Source of the DNA: Campylobacter sp. MIT 99-7217
GTDB taxonomy: Bacteria > Campylobacterota > Campylobacteria > Campylobacterales > Campylobacteraceae
Assembly (NCBI RefSeq): GCF_006864365.1
Contig: NZ_QHLJ01000002.1
Location: 62,001 to 126,000 of the forward strand
Direction: 5' to 3'
DNA length: 64,000 nucleotides
Positions 7,827 through 17,592 of the stretch are shown piece by piece. A program made the translations under genes and the position numbers. The notes under the pieces were generated by a model. It saw nothing but the letters and a program-made list of their open reading frames with translations. It was not told where the DNA came from and did no database searches. Position 1 is the stretch's first letter. Each line of letters opens with the position of its first letter.

Positions 7827-8894
7827 CTAATACACCCTAAGTTCATTATACAAGCTATCTCTTTCGATGGGGATTAAATTTGAAGTTTTTATCATATCGA
7901 TGAAAGTTTTTAGGCTTTGACCCTTGGCTGATTTTGCCCCGCCAGCACTTTGTATGCTTTCTTTTTCTATAGTGCCATCAAGATCATTTGCACCAAATTC
8001 TTGTGCCACCATAGCTAAATTTATGCCCATGGTTGCCCAATATGCCTTGATATTTTTGATATTATCAAGCACAAGTCTTGAAATAGCTATGGTTTTTAAG
8101 ATCTCCTCGCTATCCATGATCTTTTTAGCTTCTAAAAAGCTATTATCCACCTGCCAAACAAGTGGTATAAAGGCGTTAAAACCTCCTGTTTCATCTTGAA
8201 GCTTACGAAGTCTTAACATATGATCGATTCTATGTTCCTTTTCTTCTATATGACCAAAAAGCATGGTAGCGTTACTTTGCCTACCTTTTTTATGCCATAA
8301 AGCATGAATTTTAAGCCAATTTTCGCTACTCACCTTGCCATTGCAAATTTTTTTACGCACCTGCTCATCAAAAATTTCAGCTCCACCTCCGGGCATCGAA
8401 TCCACGCCATATTCAAGCATTTTATCGATTACTTCTTCGTAGCTCATCTTAAAACGGCGGTGTAAAAAGTCGATTTCCGCTGCCGTCATCGCTTTGATAT
8501 GAATTTGTGGATATTTTTCTTTAATCATCTTAAAAATACCCAAATACCATTGCCAGCTTGTGTCTTTATTATGTGCTGATACGATATGCACTTCTTTTGT
8601 ATCATTTTTTACCGTATCATCAACAATCTTCATAATCTCTTCATGACTCATCAAATAAGGATTTGGATTTTTGCGGTGTGCTGAAAAGGCACAGAATTTA
8701 CAAGTATCTGCACAAATATTTGTAGGATTTATATGGCGATTTATGTTAAAATACACCTTTTTTCCATGAAGCTTACTACGTTTTTCATGAGCATATTTTG
8801 CCAAGGTAAAAAGATCAAGATCATAGAGCTTAAAAGCTTGTTCTTCACTCAATCGTTCGCCATTTTCTAGGGTTTTAATAAGTTTTTCCATCAT
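7827..8894 (-). CDS. mqnE: Aminofutalosine synthase MqnE (radical SAM)
   Basis: This 355-aa enzyme joins SAM to 3-[(1-carboxyvinyl)oxy]benzoate to make aminodeoxyfutalosine, the second step of the futalosine menaquinone pathway used by Campylobacter and Helicobacter. The iron-sulfur motif CX3CX2C is at C61, C65 and C68 (ICADTCKFCAF). SMPGGGAEIFDEQVR and ATMLFGHIEEKEHRIDH match MqnE rather than the related MqnC. A tandem Met at the N-terminus allows a start one codon later. C. jejuni Cj1368 is the expected orthologue. Transcribed alone from its own -10 box; about 74 nt separate it from the autotransporter. Confidence 0.9.
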   Translation of the reverse strand: MMEKLIKTLENGERLSEEQAFKLYDLDLFTLAKYAHEKRSKLHGKKVYFNINRHINPTNICADTCKFCAFSAHRKNPNPYLMSHEEIMKIVDDTVKNDTKEVHIVSAHNKDTSWQWYLGIFKMIKEKYPQIHIKAMTAAEIDFLHRRFKMSYEEVIDKMLEYGVDSMPGGGAEIFDEQVRKKICNGKVSSENWLKIHALWHKKGRQSNATMLFGHIEEKEHRIDHMLRLRKLQDETGGFNAFIPLVWQVDNSFLEAKKIMDSEEILKTIAISRLVLDNIKNIKAYWATMGINLAMVAQEFGANDLDGTIEKESIQSAGGAKSAKGQSLKTFIDMIKTSNLIPIERDSLYNELRVY

Positions 8895-8922
8895 CTTACT
8901 CTAAAGGTTAAAATAAAGCTTG

Positions 8923-8928
8923 ATTATA
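8923..8928 (-). promoter_or_regulatory. Predicted -10 box for mqnE
   Basis: The minus strand reads TATAAT about 29 nt upstream of the mqnE start. The intergenic gap is only 74 nt, so the preceding autotransporter may also read through. Confidence 0.5.
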
Positions 8929-8968
8929 ATGAAAAATCGTTAAATTTTCCTTTAGTTTTTGAATATTT

Positions 8969-11900
8969 TTAAAATCTTACACCCAAATTGGCTAAGATAT
9001 CAAAATTGTATTGATTTTTAGCAAATTCATTGATAAAATGAAGACGGATAAATTTATCAAAATATCCAAATTCATAGCCCAAACCCCAAGTTACTAAATC
9101 CTTACTCAAACTATATCTTTGCGTGAATTGATCATTAGGAAAATCATTAAAATGAACCTTATTTTTGATCACACTCCCACTTAAAATCCTCTCATAAGTT
9201 AAAAAACTTGAAAAGGAGGTTTTTAAAGGAGCATTTTCAAGATCATAAGATAGATCAAGTCCCCATGCCATAGATATTGAATGATGATTGACAGCCTTAT
9301 ATTTTTTACTAAATAAGCCATCATTTTCTTTAAAACTTTCTTGTTGCAAGAAATTATAATTAAAATACGCCAAAGGGGTTATCGTTAAAAAATTAATTCC
9401 AAAATCCTTGGCAAGCCCTATTTGCCCAGAAGCTAATAGGTTATTATAATCAGCTTTTATGAGATTATTGCTCGCATATAGCTGCCTTTTCATATTATTA
9501 GTAGCTAAGCCTAAGCTTGCAGAGTTTAAAACCTTAAAATAATCCAAATTTAAAACATGATTAAAAGAAGCATTGTAAAAATTGTTTTTGAAATCAGCAT
9601 AATCAAAATCAAGCTTTGAGCGAAGATAATTAAAATTAAAAGTAAGCTGTGAAATCTCATTTGCCCCACCAAAACTCAAATCAAAGCCAAAACTATCACC
9701 CTTATAATCATCGCCATTTAAATACTTATATCTTGGACTAAGATAAAAGATATATCTTTGTTCAGGAGCTGGAGTAAAAAGACCTAGATTAATGTATGAA
9801 TCGCTTCTATATTGTTGTAACTGCGGTGCATAGGCAAGTAAAATAGGCTTTTGAGCATATAAGTTACTTGAGATGAAAACCGGATTAAGAGCTGTGAAGA
9901 GATTATTTTGAGTAATTTTATATTGGTGTGAAAGAAGCTGAATACCGGTATTAAGATAATCAATGCTCTCGATACTTTCTAAACTCTCATGAAATGCTGA
10001 TGAAGAGAGATTAGGATCATCAAGATAGGCAAAATAATCCTGATATGCCTGAGAAAGATCTGTTCTTGCACGAATAGATCTTAAAGCTCTTCCCATATTT
10101 GAATTACTCACTTCATAAGCGTTTATTTTCATACTTGGTATGATCACAGGAGGATTTGTGTTACCTCCTGAACCTGGTTTATTAATACTTACCCAATCAG
10201 CATCAAGAGTAAAGGTCATAGAATTGCTACTTTGCACGCTCACATCTTGAAAATCAAAAAGATGGGGCTGTAACTGACCTAGATCTATGACAACAGCTGT
10301 GCCGTTTGTATAAAATTGAGCAAGGGGTATGTATTCAAGAAAGCCCTTGATATTATAGCTTGTGGCTATGAGTTTTGAATTTCCAGTATTTCCAAACTCA
10401 AGTTGCAGTTTCGCATTAGCACCTTGAGTATAAGCTCCTTGTATCGTTAAATCCTTTAAATCTTCATTTCCAGCCCTAACAATGCCTTCATTATTAACAT
10501 TTTGTTCAACGATACCATTTCCGCTGAAAATACCTCCATTTAAAACCTGAACACTTCCTTTAAGCCTGCCACCATTTGCATTTCTTTGAATCAAACTCAA
10601 TTCGCCTTGTTTTACAACACTCATGCCCTCGTAAGTGTTATTTCCACTTAAGCTTAATTTTCCATTTCCCTCTTTTATAAGTCCTACATTCAAATTTTGC
10701 ATGGCGGGTAAATTTAAGGCATTTTGCTGGTGTAAAGAAGCTTCCCACTTTTTTTGAGTTATATCATTGCTAAACTCAGCATCAATTCCGGCAGTATCAA
10801 GTGTATAATATGCTTCTTGTTGTCCATAAGTACTTAAAATATCACTTGTATTAAGCCTATTAGCATCAAGAACTGCTAAACCCTTTAAAGCTTTTTCAAT
10901 ATCAAGTATGCCCTGCCCAAAAAGAGCTTCTTTACTAACACTACGCACAGCCTCATAGCCTTGCATAGGAGTATGATTTGTAATAAGATTATTTGTAATA
11001 TTATCAGCCTCAGTTGAAGAATACCCAGCACTTTGTAAATCCGCCTTAATCCTAGCAATATCAGTGGCATTTGGGGCATTAGCTGTATCGATATAAATGA
11101 TAGTATAATACACTTTTTGTGAAATAGTTGTTTCTTTTACAGTGAGCTTTGGGGCTTCATAGTCTTTATTTGCAGTGCTTAAAAGCACATCAGCAATTTG
11201 CTTTCCATTTAAAAAGCTAAATTTTTGAGCCACTAAAGCAGCTGCTCCACTAACCATAGGTGCAGCCATGGAAGTTCCACTTTTTACTGCGTATAAGCTT
11301 TGTCCAGAGCTTGCAAAATTTGAGTTGACATTACTCACACCTGTTCCTGGTGCGACTAGAGAAAAATTTTCAGCTCCTAAAAGAGCATTACTATATGATG
11401 CTAAGCCTTTAGCTGAAACCTCAAGCTTTCCACTTGTGGCATTTTTACTCACAAAAGGCGAATCCAAAGCTCCAACTACAAGATAACTTCTTATCTCCTC
11501 ATCATAACGAGGTATCATGCCATTAAGTCCAGCACTTATAATACCCTCATTTCCAGCAGCAAAAACAGATAAAACTTTTTGATCCTTAGCAAGATCGGCT
11601 AGCTGTTTTGTATTTGGGCTATTTCCATAAGCTGTATTAAGAAAAAATTGTGGATTTTGAGTAATAATACTTGCATCATATTTATCCACATTCACACCAG
11701 CAACAGGGTAATAAGAGCTATTCCAGCTGTTGTTAATGATCTTGATATTTTTATCTTTGAAATAATTATACACATCAGGAGCTGTCATTGTGCTTGAACC
11801 TGTGCTACTTCCAAAACTTTGCACCCCATACATCTGTGCTTCATAAGCTACTCCATGAGGATCACTTGCTCCTGTGCGTTTTGCAAGGATAATACCAGCT

Positions 11901-12160
11901 ACATGACTTCCATGAGTATCCACGCTAAAATCAGGTGTGTAATTTTGTCCACTTGCTAAGGTAGAATAAATTTGACCCAAAACCTGACCTTGCAAACTTG
12001 GGTGTTGATCATTAAAAGCTGAATCAATTACACCAACAACAACACCTTTTCCTGTAATGCCTTGGGTGTATGCACTCTCTGAATTAATCAACTCAGCATC
12101 ATTTAAAGCAAAAAGTTTCACACTACACAATAAAAAAATAAATAAAGATATTTTTCTCAT
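8969..12160 (-). CDS. Subtilisin-family autotransporter serine protease
   Basis: Secreted S8 protease of 1063 aa, counted from the ATG at 12160. That start is preferred over one four codons upstream because GAGG lies 6 nt before it. The signal peptide is about 18 residues (KISLFIFLLCSVKLFA). The catalytic triad is D46 (VIDSAF), H83 (DTHGSHVAG) and S297 (SGTSMAAP), with oxyanion Asn204 (AAGNEG). A passenger with an LSGNNTYEG-type autotransporter repeat (about 500-570) follows, then a ~280-residue beta-barrel ending in ANLGVRF with terminal Phe. All elements appear intact. It resembles C. jejuni Cj1365c, which has the same neighbours glmS, the GlnD-like gene and mqnE. It may be exposed or shed and act on host or surface proteins; substrate unknown. 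Confidence 0.9.
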   Translation of the reverse strand: MRKISLFIFLLCSVKLFALNDAELINSESAYTQGITGKGVVVGVIDSAFNDQHPSLQGQVLGQIYSTLASGQNYTPDFSVDTHGSHVAGIILAKRTGASDPHGVAYEAQMYGVQSFGSSTGSSTMTAPDVYNYFKDKNIKIINNSWNSSYYPVAGVNVDKYDASIITQNPQFFLNTAYGNSPNTKQLADLAKDQKVLSVFAAGNEGIISAGLNGMIPRYDEEIRSYLVVGALDSPFVSKNATSGKLEVSAKGLASYSNALLGAENFSLVAPGTGVSNVNSNFASSGQSLYAVKSGTSMAAPMVSGAAALVAQKFSFLNGKQIADVLLSTANKDYEAPKLTVKETTISQKVYYTIIYIDTANAPNATDIARIKADLQSAGYSSTEADNITNNLITNHTPMQGYEAVRSVSKEALFGQGILDIEKALKGLAVLDANRLNTSDILSTYGQQEAYYTLDTAGIDAEFSNDITQKKWEASLHQQNALNLPAMQNLNVGLIKEGNGKLSLSGNNTYEGMSVVKQGELSLIQRNANGGRLKGSVQVLNGGIFSGNGIVEQNVNNEGIVRAGNEDLKDLTIQGAYTQGANAKLQLEFGNTGNSKLIATSYNIKGFLEYIPLAQFYTNGTAVVIDLGQLQPHLFDFQDVSVQSSNSMTFTLDADWVSINKPGSGGNTNPPVIIPSMKINAYEVSNSNMGRALRSIRARTDLSQAYQDYFAYLDDPNLSSSAFHESLESIESIDYLNTGIQLLSHQYKITQNNLFTALNPVFISSNLYAQKPILLAYAPQLQQYRSDSYINLGLFTPAPEQRYIFYLSPRYKYLNGDDYKGDSFGFDLSFGGANEISQLTFNFNYLRSKLDFDYADFKNNFYNASFNHVLNLDYFKVLNSASLGLATNNMKRQLYASNNLIKADYNNLLASGQIGLAKDFGINFLTITPLAYFNYNFLQQESFKENDGLFSKKYKAVNHHSISMAWGLDLSYDLENAPLKTSFSSFLTYERILSGSVIKNKVHFNDFPNDQFTQRYSLSKDLVTWGLGYEFGYFDKFIRLHFINEFAKNQYNFDILANLGVRF

Positions 12161-12235
12161 CAAAAACCTCATAAACTAAGCTTGAAAAGCTAATATCGTC
12201 CTTTGCGGAAAATGATTTATAAAACAAGGGATAAG

Positions 12236-12241
12236 ATTATA
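12236..12241 (-). promoter_or_regulatory. Predicted -10 box for the autotransporter protease
   Basis: The minus strand reads TATAAT in CCTATAATCTTATC. The predicted transcript has a 5' leader of about 70 nt. It is divergent from the GlnD-like gene across a ~220-bp region. Confidence 0.5.
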
Positions 12242-12378
12242 GGATAAATTATGTAAAAAATACATTAATCAGCTCTATTTTTGCATGAAAATTTTGAAAA
12301 AATATACCATTTTTTAAGCTTTAAGAAATTATTTTTTGCTAAAATCGCTCAATCATTTTTAAATTTTAAGGATTTTTT

Positions 12379-14772
12379 TTGCTTGAGTTTAGCCCTTTAA
12401 AGCAAGAATTTAAAGAATATCAGTCTTATTATTTAAAGCATTTTTTAAAACAGGGTTCTTTTAGCCTTTATCATTCAAAAGAGATTGATAAACTCATTAA
12501 AAAAGCATTTCATATCCTTTTGGAAGATTTTTTTGAAGATTTTTTTGAAGATTTCTTACCTGAAAATATACCCCTTTGTATCATCGCAACAAAACAATAT
12601 AGTGATTTTAAACTTTGTGCAAATGAAGCTATTAACTTACTTTTTATTTATAAGGATATCAAGGGTTTTAATGTAAAACCTATGATCAAAGCCTTGATTT
12701 CTGCTCTTAATGATCTTGATCTTGTTATACAAGCTCAAATTTGTGAACTCAACGGACTTTTAAGCAAAAATGCTCATGAACTAGATATCTTGGGGACTCG
12801 TTATTTATGTGGATCAAAATATCTTTTTAAGAATGCTAAAGAAAAATTTAAACTTATTTTGGATTCTAAAAAAAATGAATACGCTTTAAATTTATTTGAG
12901 TATTTTCAAAGTAATCATGTGCCTTTTATTAAGCAAGAATTTAGTATACAAAGGGATTTTGGCGGTCTAAATGACTATGCAAATTTAGATTCTTTACTCG
13001 CACTTTTTAAGGACAGCCCAAAAAACTACGCACTTCATTTTATCAGCGAAAAAGAACTTAGCGAGCTAAGACTTGCTATGGATTTTTTGCTTTCCTTAAA
13101 ATCAGCAATGAATATCCAAAGCAAAAAAGATACTGATACCCTATTTTTAAGTGAGCTTGATGAGCTTTGCACACTTATGCAAAAAAAGGATAAAAAGAAT
13201 TTGGACGCTAAGGAAAGTTTACTCAAAAAAGCTATGCAAAGCCTGCATTGTGTGGGAATTTATACTCATTTTTTAGCTCAAAAAATTAAGGAGAAAAATT
13301 ACAAAACCGATTTTAAGATCATTAACGAAAATTTCACCGAAAAAAATGGTCTTTTAGCTACAAATAAAAATTTTACTTCTTTAAAATCAGCCTTAAAAGC
13401 CTTGCTAGAACTTGAGGATAAAGATTATCAAATCGATATGAGTTTAATTTTTGCACTAAAAAGAATAAAAATCAACAAGAAAAATTTAGAAGAAAGCTTG
13501 AGCGAATTTAAACAAATTTTTTATAAAAAACATAGCTTTACGATCTTAAAAGCTCTTTTAGATAGCTCTTTGCTTGAAATTTTATGCAAGCCCTTTTACG
13601 AAACAAGATTTTTGCTTGATGAAGAGCATGTTTTAAGTCGCGATGAAAATGCTCTTTTATGCTTGCAAGAATTTGAAAGAAGTTTTGATGAATTTGAGGA
13701 ATTAAAGTCTTTAAACGAAGATGAACGAGCTGTTGCGAAGCTCAGTATTTTTATGAGTGCCATTGAAGAAGAAAATGAAATTTCCTTAGCAAATATTTAC
13801 AGAGCCTATGCTTTAAAACTTGACATAAAAGGTGATATTTTAGAATTTGGCTTAAAACTTTTTAAAAATTTCAAACTTATGAAAGATATTATCTTAAAAG
13901 AAGATATTTATAATGAAACCATTATTTTTAACCTTATCTCAAGACTTGAAAAACCAAAGTATCTTAAAATTTTATATATACTCACCCTCATTAATGCAAG
14001 AGCTTTGCAAGATAAAAACCACTTCTTTTATAAAAGTCTTGATACACTGCTTGCAAATGCCAAGGAGGGCTTTTTAGACGAGAGCTTTTTAGATGAGAGT
14101 CAAAGAAGGGTTAAAAAAGAACAAACCCTTAAGCGAAGCAAGGTATTTTTGGAAGCAAACACGCTTTTGCAAGATAAAATCACGCACATAAAATCAAATC
14201 TTTTCTTTATAAAAAATTCCTTTGAAGATATCGTTAAAATCGCCAAAATCGCACAAGAAAATGAATTTAAATTCTGGTTTAACAACGATAAAAATCTTAT
14301 TTTTGAAATGTGTGCAAACTCAAAGCTTGATTTAGAAAACATTTTACAAGCCTTAAGTCATCTAAATCTTATTTTTATGAGCTTTTTTCCACTTTTTGAT
14401 GATAAATTTTATTTGAAATTTGAGTATGATAATATCATTTCAAATGAGCAAAAAGAAAGGCTTGAAAGCCTTTTAAGCTCAAATTTACAAAGCAAAACAA
14501 AAGCAAAGCTTAAAAAACCAAATATTAAAAAAGATGAGCTAAAATTTGACTTTGAGTATTCTAAAACTTATGTCAAGCTTAATCTTAATACCAAAGATGA
14601 GCAAGGTTTAATGGCGTATTTGATGAGCGTTTTTAATGAATTTGAGCTTATTTTAAGTGCGGCTAAAATCCAAACCATAAGGCAAAGAACCAGAAATACC
14701 TTTTATTTTCTAAAAACGCCAAATTTAATAGAAAATGAAGAAAAAATTTTAAAAACCCTAATAAGTGAGTAA
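12379..14772 (+). CDS. GlnD-like nucleotidyltransferase-family protein with degenerate active site
   Basis: The 797-aa protein starts at TTG with AAGGA 6 nt upstream. It has the outline of PII uridylyltransferase (GlnD). At 62-92 there is a nucleotidyltransferase-like strand (IATKQYSDFKLCANEAINLLFIY) where GlnD has GxGR...DxDL; here the glycines and metal-binding Asp pair are replaced. FGGLNDYANLDSLLALF (194-210) matches the GRGGLRD box. A C-terminal ACT-like domain (about 720-795) ends the protein. The N-terminus has a low-complexity EDFFEDFFEDF. It matches C. jejuni Cj1367c in position. Loss of catalytic residues suggests a sensor or scaffold rather than a uridylyltransferase. Its stop is 4 nt before glmS, hinting at a link with amino-sugar or glutamine status. 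Confidence 0.75.
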   Translation: MLEFSPLKQEFKEYQSYYLKHFLKQGSFSLYHSKEIDKLIKKAFHILLEDFFEDFFEDFLPENIPLCIIATKQYSDFKLCANEAINLLFIYKDIKGFNVKPMIKALISALNDLDLVIQAQICELNGLLSKNAHELDILGTRYLCGSKYLFKNAKEKFKLILDSKKNEYALNLFEYFQSNHVPFIKQEFSIQRDFGGLNDYANLDSLLALFKDSPKNYALHFISEKELSELRLAMDFLLSLKSAMNIQSKKDTDTLFLSELDELCTLMQKKDKKNLDAKESLLKKAMQSLHCVGIYTHFLAQKIKEKNYKTDFKIINENFTEKNGLLATNKNFTSLKSALKALLELEDKDYQIDMSLIFALKRIKINKKNLEESLSEFKQIFYKKHSFTILKALLDSSLLEILCKPFYETRFLLDEEHVLSRDENALLCLQEFERSFDEFEELKSLNEDERAVAKLSIFMSAIEEENEISLANIYRAYALKLDIKGDILEFGLKLFKNFKLMKDIILKEDIYNETIIFNLISRLEKPKYLKILYILTLINARALQDKNHFFYKSLDTLLANAKEGFLDESFLDESQRRVKKEQTLKRSKVFLEANTLLQDKITHIKSNLFFIKNSFEDIVKIAKIAQENEFKFWFNNDKNLIFEMCANSKLDLENILQALSHLNLIFMSFFPLFDDKFYLKFEYDNIISNEQKERLESLLSSNLQSKTKAKLKKPNIKKDELKFDFEYSKTYVKLNLNTKDEQGLMAYLMSVFNEFELILSAAKIQTIRQRTRNTFYFLKTPNLIENEEKILKTLISE
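12523..12557 (+). repeat. 12-bp tandem repeat (about 2.9 copies) inside the GlnD-like gene
   Basis: The unit GAAGATTTTTTT repeats at 12523 and 12535, with a degenerate third copy at 12547. It encodes EDFF units. Copy-number change would stay in frame. Confidence 0.8.
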
Positions 14773-14775
14773 AAA

Positions 14776-16572
14776 ATGTGTGGAATCGTAGGCTACATAG
14801 GCAAAAAAGAAAAAAAATCCTTGATCATAAACGGACTTAAAGAGCTTGAATACAGAGGCTATGATAGTGCCGGCTTAGCCGTGCTTAAAGATGAGGAGCT
14901 AAGCTTTTTTAAGGCTGTGGGCAAGCTAAATAATCTTGCAAACAAATGCGAAAACTTTGAAAGCAATGGGCTTGGACTTGCCATAGGACACACAAGATGG
15001 GCAACGCATGGAAAGCCAAATGAGATCAACGCACACCCACATTTAGGGCAGTATTCTTGCGTGATACATAATGGAATCATTGAAAATTACAAAGAGCTTA
15101 AAGAAAAGCTTGAAAAAGAGGGCGTGAGCTTTTTAAGCCAGACTGATACTGAGGTTATCGTGGCACTTTTTGAGCATTATGCAAAAAATTTAGAGGCTTG
15201 GCAGGCTTTTGAAAAATGCGTGCATGAGCTAAGGGGTGCTTTTGCCATACTTTTAATCAGCAAAAAAGATAAGGAAAAGATTTTCTTTGCTAAAAACGCC
15301 GCACCTTTGATCGTGGGGAAAAACGCTCAAAATGAGCTTTTCTTTTCCTCAGGCGATGCACCTTTGATAGGGCACTGTGAAGATGTGATTTATCTTGAAG
15401 ATCTTAGTTTTGGCTATGCAAGCAAAGATGAGCTAACAATCTATGAAAATAACAAGCTTAAAACCCCTGTTTTTACTAAACTACCTCAAGATAAAAGCTA
15501 TGCTCAAAAGGACGGCTTTCGCTTTTTTATGGAAAAAGAAATTTATGAACAAAGCCGTGTTTTAAGCGAGGTTTTAATGGGGCGAGTTGAGGGAGGTGAG
15601 ATCGTTTTTGATGAGCTTAAAGATGAAAATTTAAAAGAGCTTAGCGAAATCACGCTTTGTGCTTGTGGGACGAGCTATCACGCAGCCCTTGCTAGTGCTT
15701 ATTTGTTTGAAAGGGTGGCTAAGGTCAAAACCAAGGTTGAAATCGCAAGCGAGTTTCGCTATAAAGACGCCTTAATCACGCCAAATTCGCTTTTCATCGT
15801 CATTTCTCAAAGTGGGGAAACTGCTGATACCCTTGAAGCTCTTAAAATCGCCAAGCAAAAAGGAGCAAAAACCTTTGCCATTTGCAATGTGGATAATTCA
15901 AGCATAGTCCGCCTTGCTCATCTTAGCATACTAACCCGTGCTGGCATTGAAAAAGGCGTGGCTTCAACTAAGGCTTTTGCTTCTCAAATGCTTACCTTGT
16001 GGGCTATTTCTTTATATATCGCTAAAGAAAAGGGCTTTGATATACATGAACATTTGCAAGCACTTTTACACACTCCAAATGTAGTTGTGGTCTCGCCTAC
16101 CTTGCACGAAAGGATAAGAAGGCTTAGCAAACGCTATCTTGATGGGCATGGCTTTTTTTTCATAGGGCGAGATGTCTTTTATCCTCTTGCCTTAGAAGGA
16201 GCTTTAAAGCTTAAGGAGCTTTCTTATTTGCATGCAGAAGGTTATGCAAGCGGGGAGATGAAGCACGGACCTATAGCCCTAGCTGATAGCAAGCTTTATA
16301 CCATAGCTTTGATGCCCCAGCATCTGCTTTATGAAAAGGTCAAATCAAATGTAGAAGAGCTTATCGCAAGGGATTCAACCCTGCTTTGTATATCTGCTCT
16401 TGATTTTGATCTTAGTGATGATCTTATTAAAATCAATCCGCAAAAGCACTATATGAATGAGTTTTTTGAGATGATGCTTGTTTTACAGCTCTTAGCTCTT
16501 GAAATTTCTATAAGACTTGGAAATGATGTAGATATGCCACGAAATTTAGCCAAAAGCGTAACAGTAGAATAG
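14776..16572 (+). CDS. glmS: Glutamine--fructose-6-phosphate aminotransferase (isomerizing) GlmS
   Basis: Makes glucosamine-6-phosphate from fructose-6-phosphate and glutamine, the entry step to UDP-GlcNAc and hence peptidoglycan, lipid A, LOS and the N-glycan. The 598-aa protein starts MCGIVGYIG with catalytic Cys2, followed by the class II amidotransferase domain (GHTRWATHGKP, HNGIIENY), then two SIS sugar-isomerase domains (CGTSYHAAL; SQSGETADT; EGALKLKELSYLHAEGY). It ends DVDMPRNLAKSVTVE as in the family. Its start is 3 nt after the previous stop. No glmS ribozyme-like leader is possible in that spacing. Confidence 0.97.
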   Translation: MCGIVGYIGKKEKKSLIINGLKELEYRGYDSAGLAVLKDEELSFFKAVGKLNNLANKCENFESNGLGLAIGHTRWATHGKPNEINAHPHLGQYSCVIHNGIIENYKELKEKLEKEGVSFLSQTDTEVIVALFEHYAKNLEAWQAFEKCVHELRGAFAILLISKKDKEKIFFAKNAAPLIVGKNAQNELFFSSGDAPLIGHCEDVIYLEDLSFGYASKDELTIYENNKLKTPVFTKLPQDKSYAQKDGFRFFMEKEIYEQSRVLSEVLMGRVEGGEIVFDELKDENLKELSEITLCACGTSYHAALASAYLFERVAKVKTKVEIASEFRYKDALITPNSLFIVISQSGETADTLEALKIAKQKGAKTFAICNVDNSSIVRLAHLSILTRAGIEKGVASTKAFASQMLTLWAISLYIAKEKGFDIHEHLQALLHTPNVVVVSPTLHERIRRLSKRYLDGHGFFFIGRDVFYPLALEGALKLKELSYLHAEGYASGEMKHGPIALADSKLYTIALMPQHLLYEKVKSNVEELIARDSTLLCISALDFDLSDDLIKINPQKHYMNEFFEMMLVLQLLALEISIRLGNDVDMPRNLAKSVTVE

Positions 16573-17592
16573 TTATACCAAAAGCATTGCATCCCCGTAA
16601 GAATAAAAGCGGTATTTTTCTTTGATAGCTTCTTCGTAAAGCTCAAGGGTTTTTTTCCTGCCTATAAAAGAAGCTACAAGCATGATCAAACTTGTTTTTG
16701 GAAGGTGGAAATTAGTCAGCAAATGATTTACTCTTAAGGGTTTATTAAAGGGATTTAAAAAAAGATCACACCAGCCTTTTTCAAGCTTTGTTCTTACAAA
16801 ATACTCAATAGCTCTGGTTGTGGTCGTTCCCACACAAAGCATAGGCTCTTTGCTTTTTATAAGCTCTATTAGCTTTTTTTCTAGCTCATAAGCTTCTTTG
16901 TGCATAAAATGATCTTTGATATTTTCACACTCAACACCTTTAAAGGTCCCAGCTCCAACATGCAAGGTTAAGGTATAAAAATCATGATTTTTAGCTAGTT
17001 TTTTTAAAATTTTTTCATCAAAATGAAGGCTTGCCGTTGGTGCAGCCACAGCTCCTAAATTTTTAGCAAAAATGCTTTGATAATCTTTTTCATCGTCCTT
17101 TTCATCAGCTCTTTTTATGTAAGGAGGCAAGGGGATATGCCCTATTTTTTCAAGCAAGGAAAAAACTTCACTATCCTTTAAAAAAAGCTCATTTTTAATA
17201 AAACGAACCACCCTTGTGCCGTCCTCATTGAGCTTTAAAATTTTTATTTTTATCCCCTTTTCAAGATCTAAAAAATCCCCCTTTTTAACTCTGCCCTTGA
17301 TTTGAACTAAAAACTCATTTTGGCTTAAATTTTTGTGAAAAAAAAGCTCACAAAGCTTGCCACTTGGCTTTTTTGCGAAAATCCTTGCTTTAATAACCTT
17401 AGTATCATTAAAAATAATGGCACAGTTTGGCAAAAAATCTTGCAAATATTTAAATTTAGTATGAATGATCTTATCCTTGCTTCTTTCGTAAATCAAAAGC
17501 CTAGTTTGTTCTTTATCTTCTAAGGGCTTTGAGGCTATAAGTTCTTTTGGCAAAAAATAATCATAATTTTTTAAAAACAAATCCTCATTCAT
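16573..17592 (-). CDS. queA: S-adenosylmethionine:tRNA ribosyltransferase-isomerase QueA
   Basis: Transfers and isomerises the ribosyl group of SAM onto preQ1 in tRNA to give epoxyqueuosine at wobble position 34. The 339-aa length fits the family. Characteristic stretches are YDYFLPKELIASKPL at the N-terminus, GAVAAPTASLHFDE and LHVGAGTFKGVE in the middle, and GTTTTRAIE near residue 255. It converges with glmS: its stop directly abuts the glmS stop. Its start overlaps the tatC stop by 8 nt, placing it last in the hemW-tatB-tatC-queA run, as in C. jejuni Cj0577c. Confidence 0.96.
   Translation of the reverse strand: MNEDLFLKNYDYFLPKELIASKPLEDKEQTRLLIYERSKDKIIHTKFKYLQDFLPNCAIIFNDTKVIKARIFAKKPSGKLCELFFHKNLSQNEFLVQIKGRVKKGDFLDLEKGIKIKILKLNEDGTRVVRFIKNELFLKDSEVFSLLEKIGHIPLPPYIKRADEKDDEKDYQSIFAKNLGAVAAPTASLHFDEKILKKLAKNHDFYTLTLHVGAGTFKGVECENIKDHFMHKEAYELEKKLIELIKSKEPMLCVGTTTTRAIEYFVRTKLEKGWCDLFLNPFNKPLRVNHLLTNFHLPKTSLIMLVASFIGRKKTLELYEEAIKEKYRFYSYGDAMLLV

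Noticed and set aside
14773-14775. glmS ribozyme upstream of glmS
   Set aside because: Only three bases lie between the previous stop and the glmS start.
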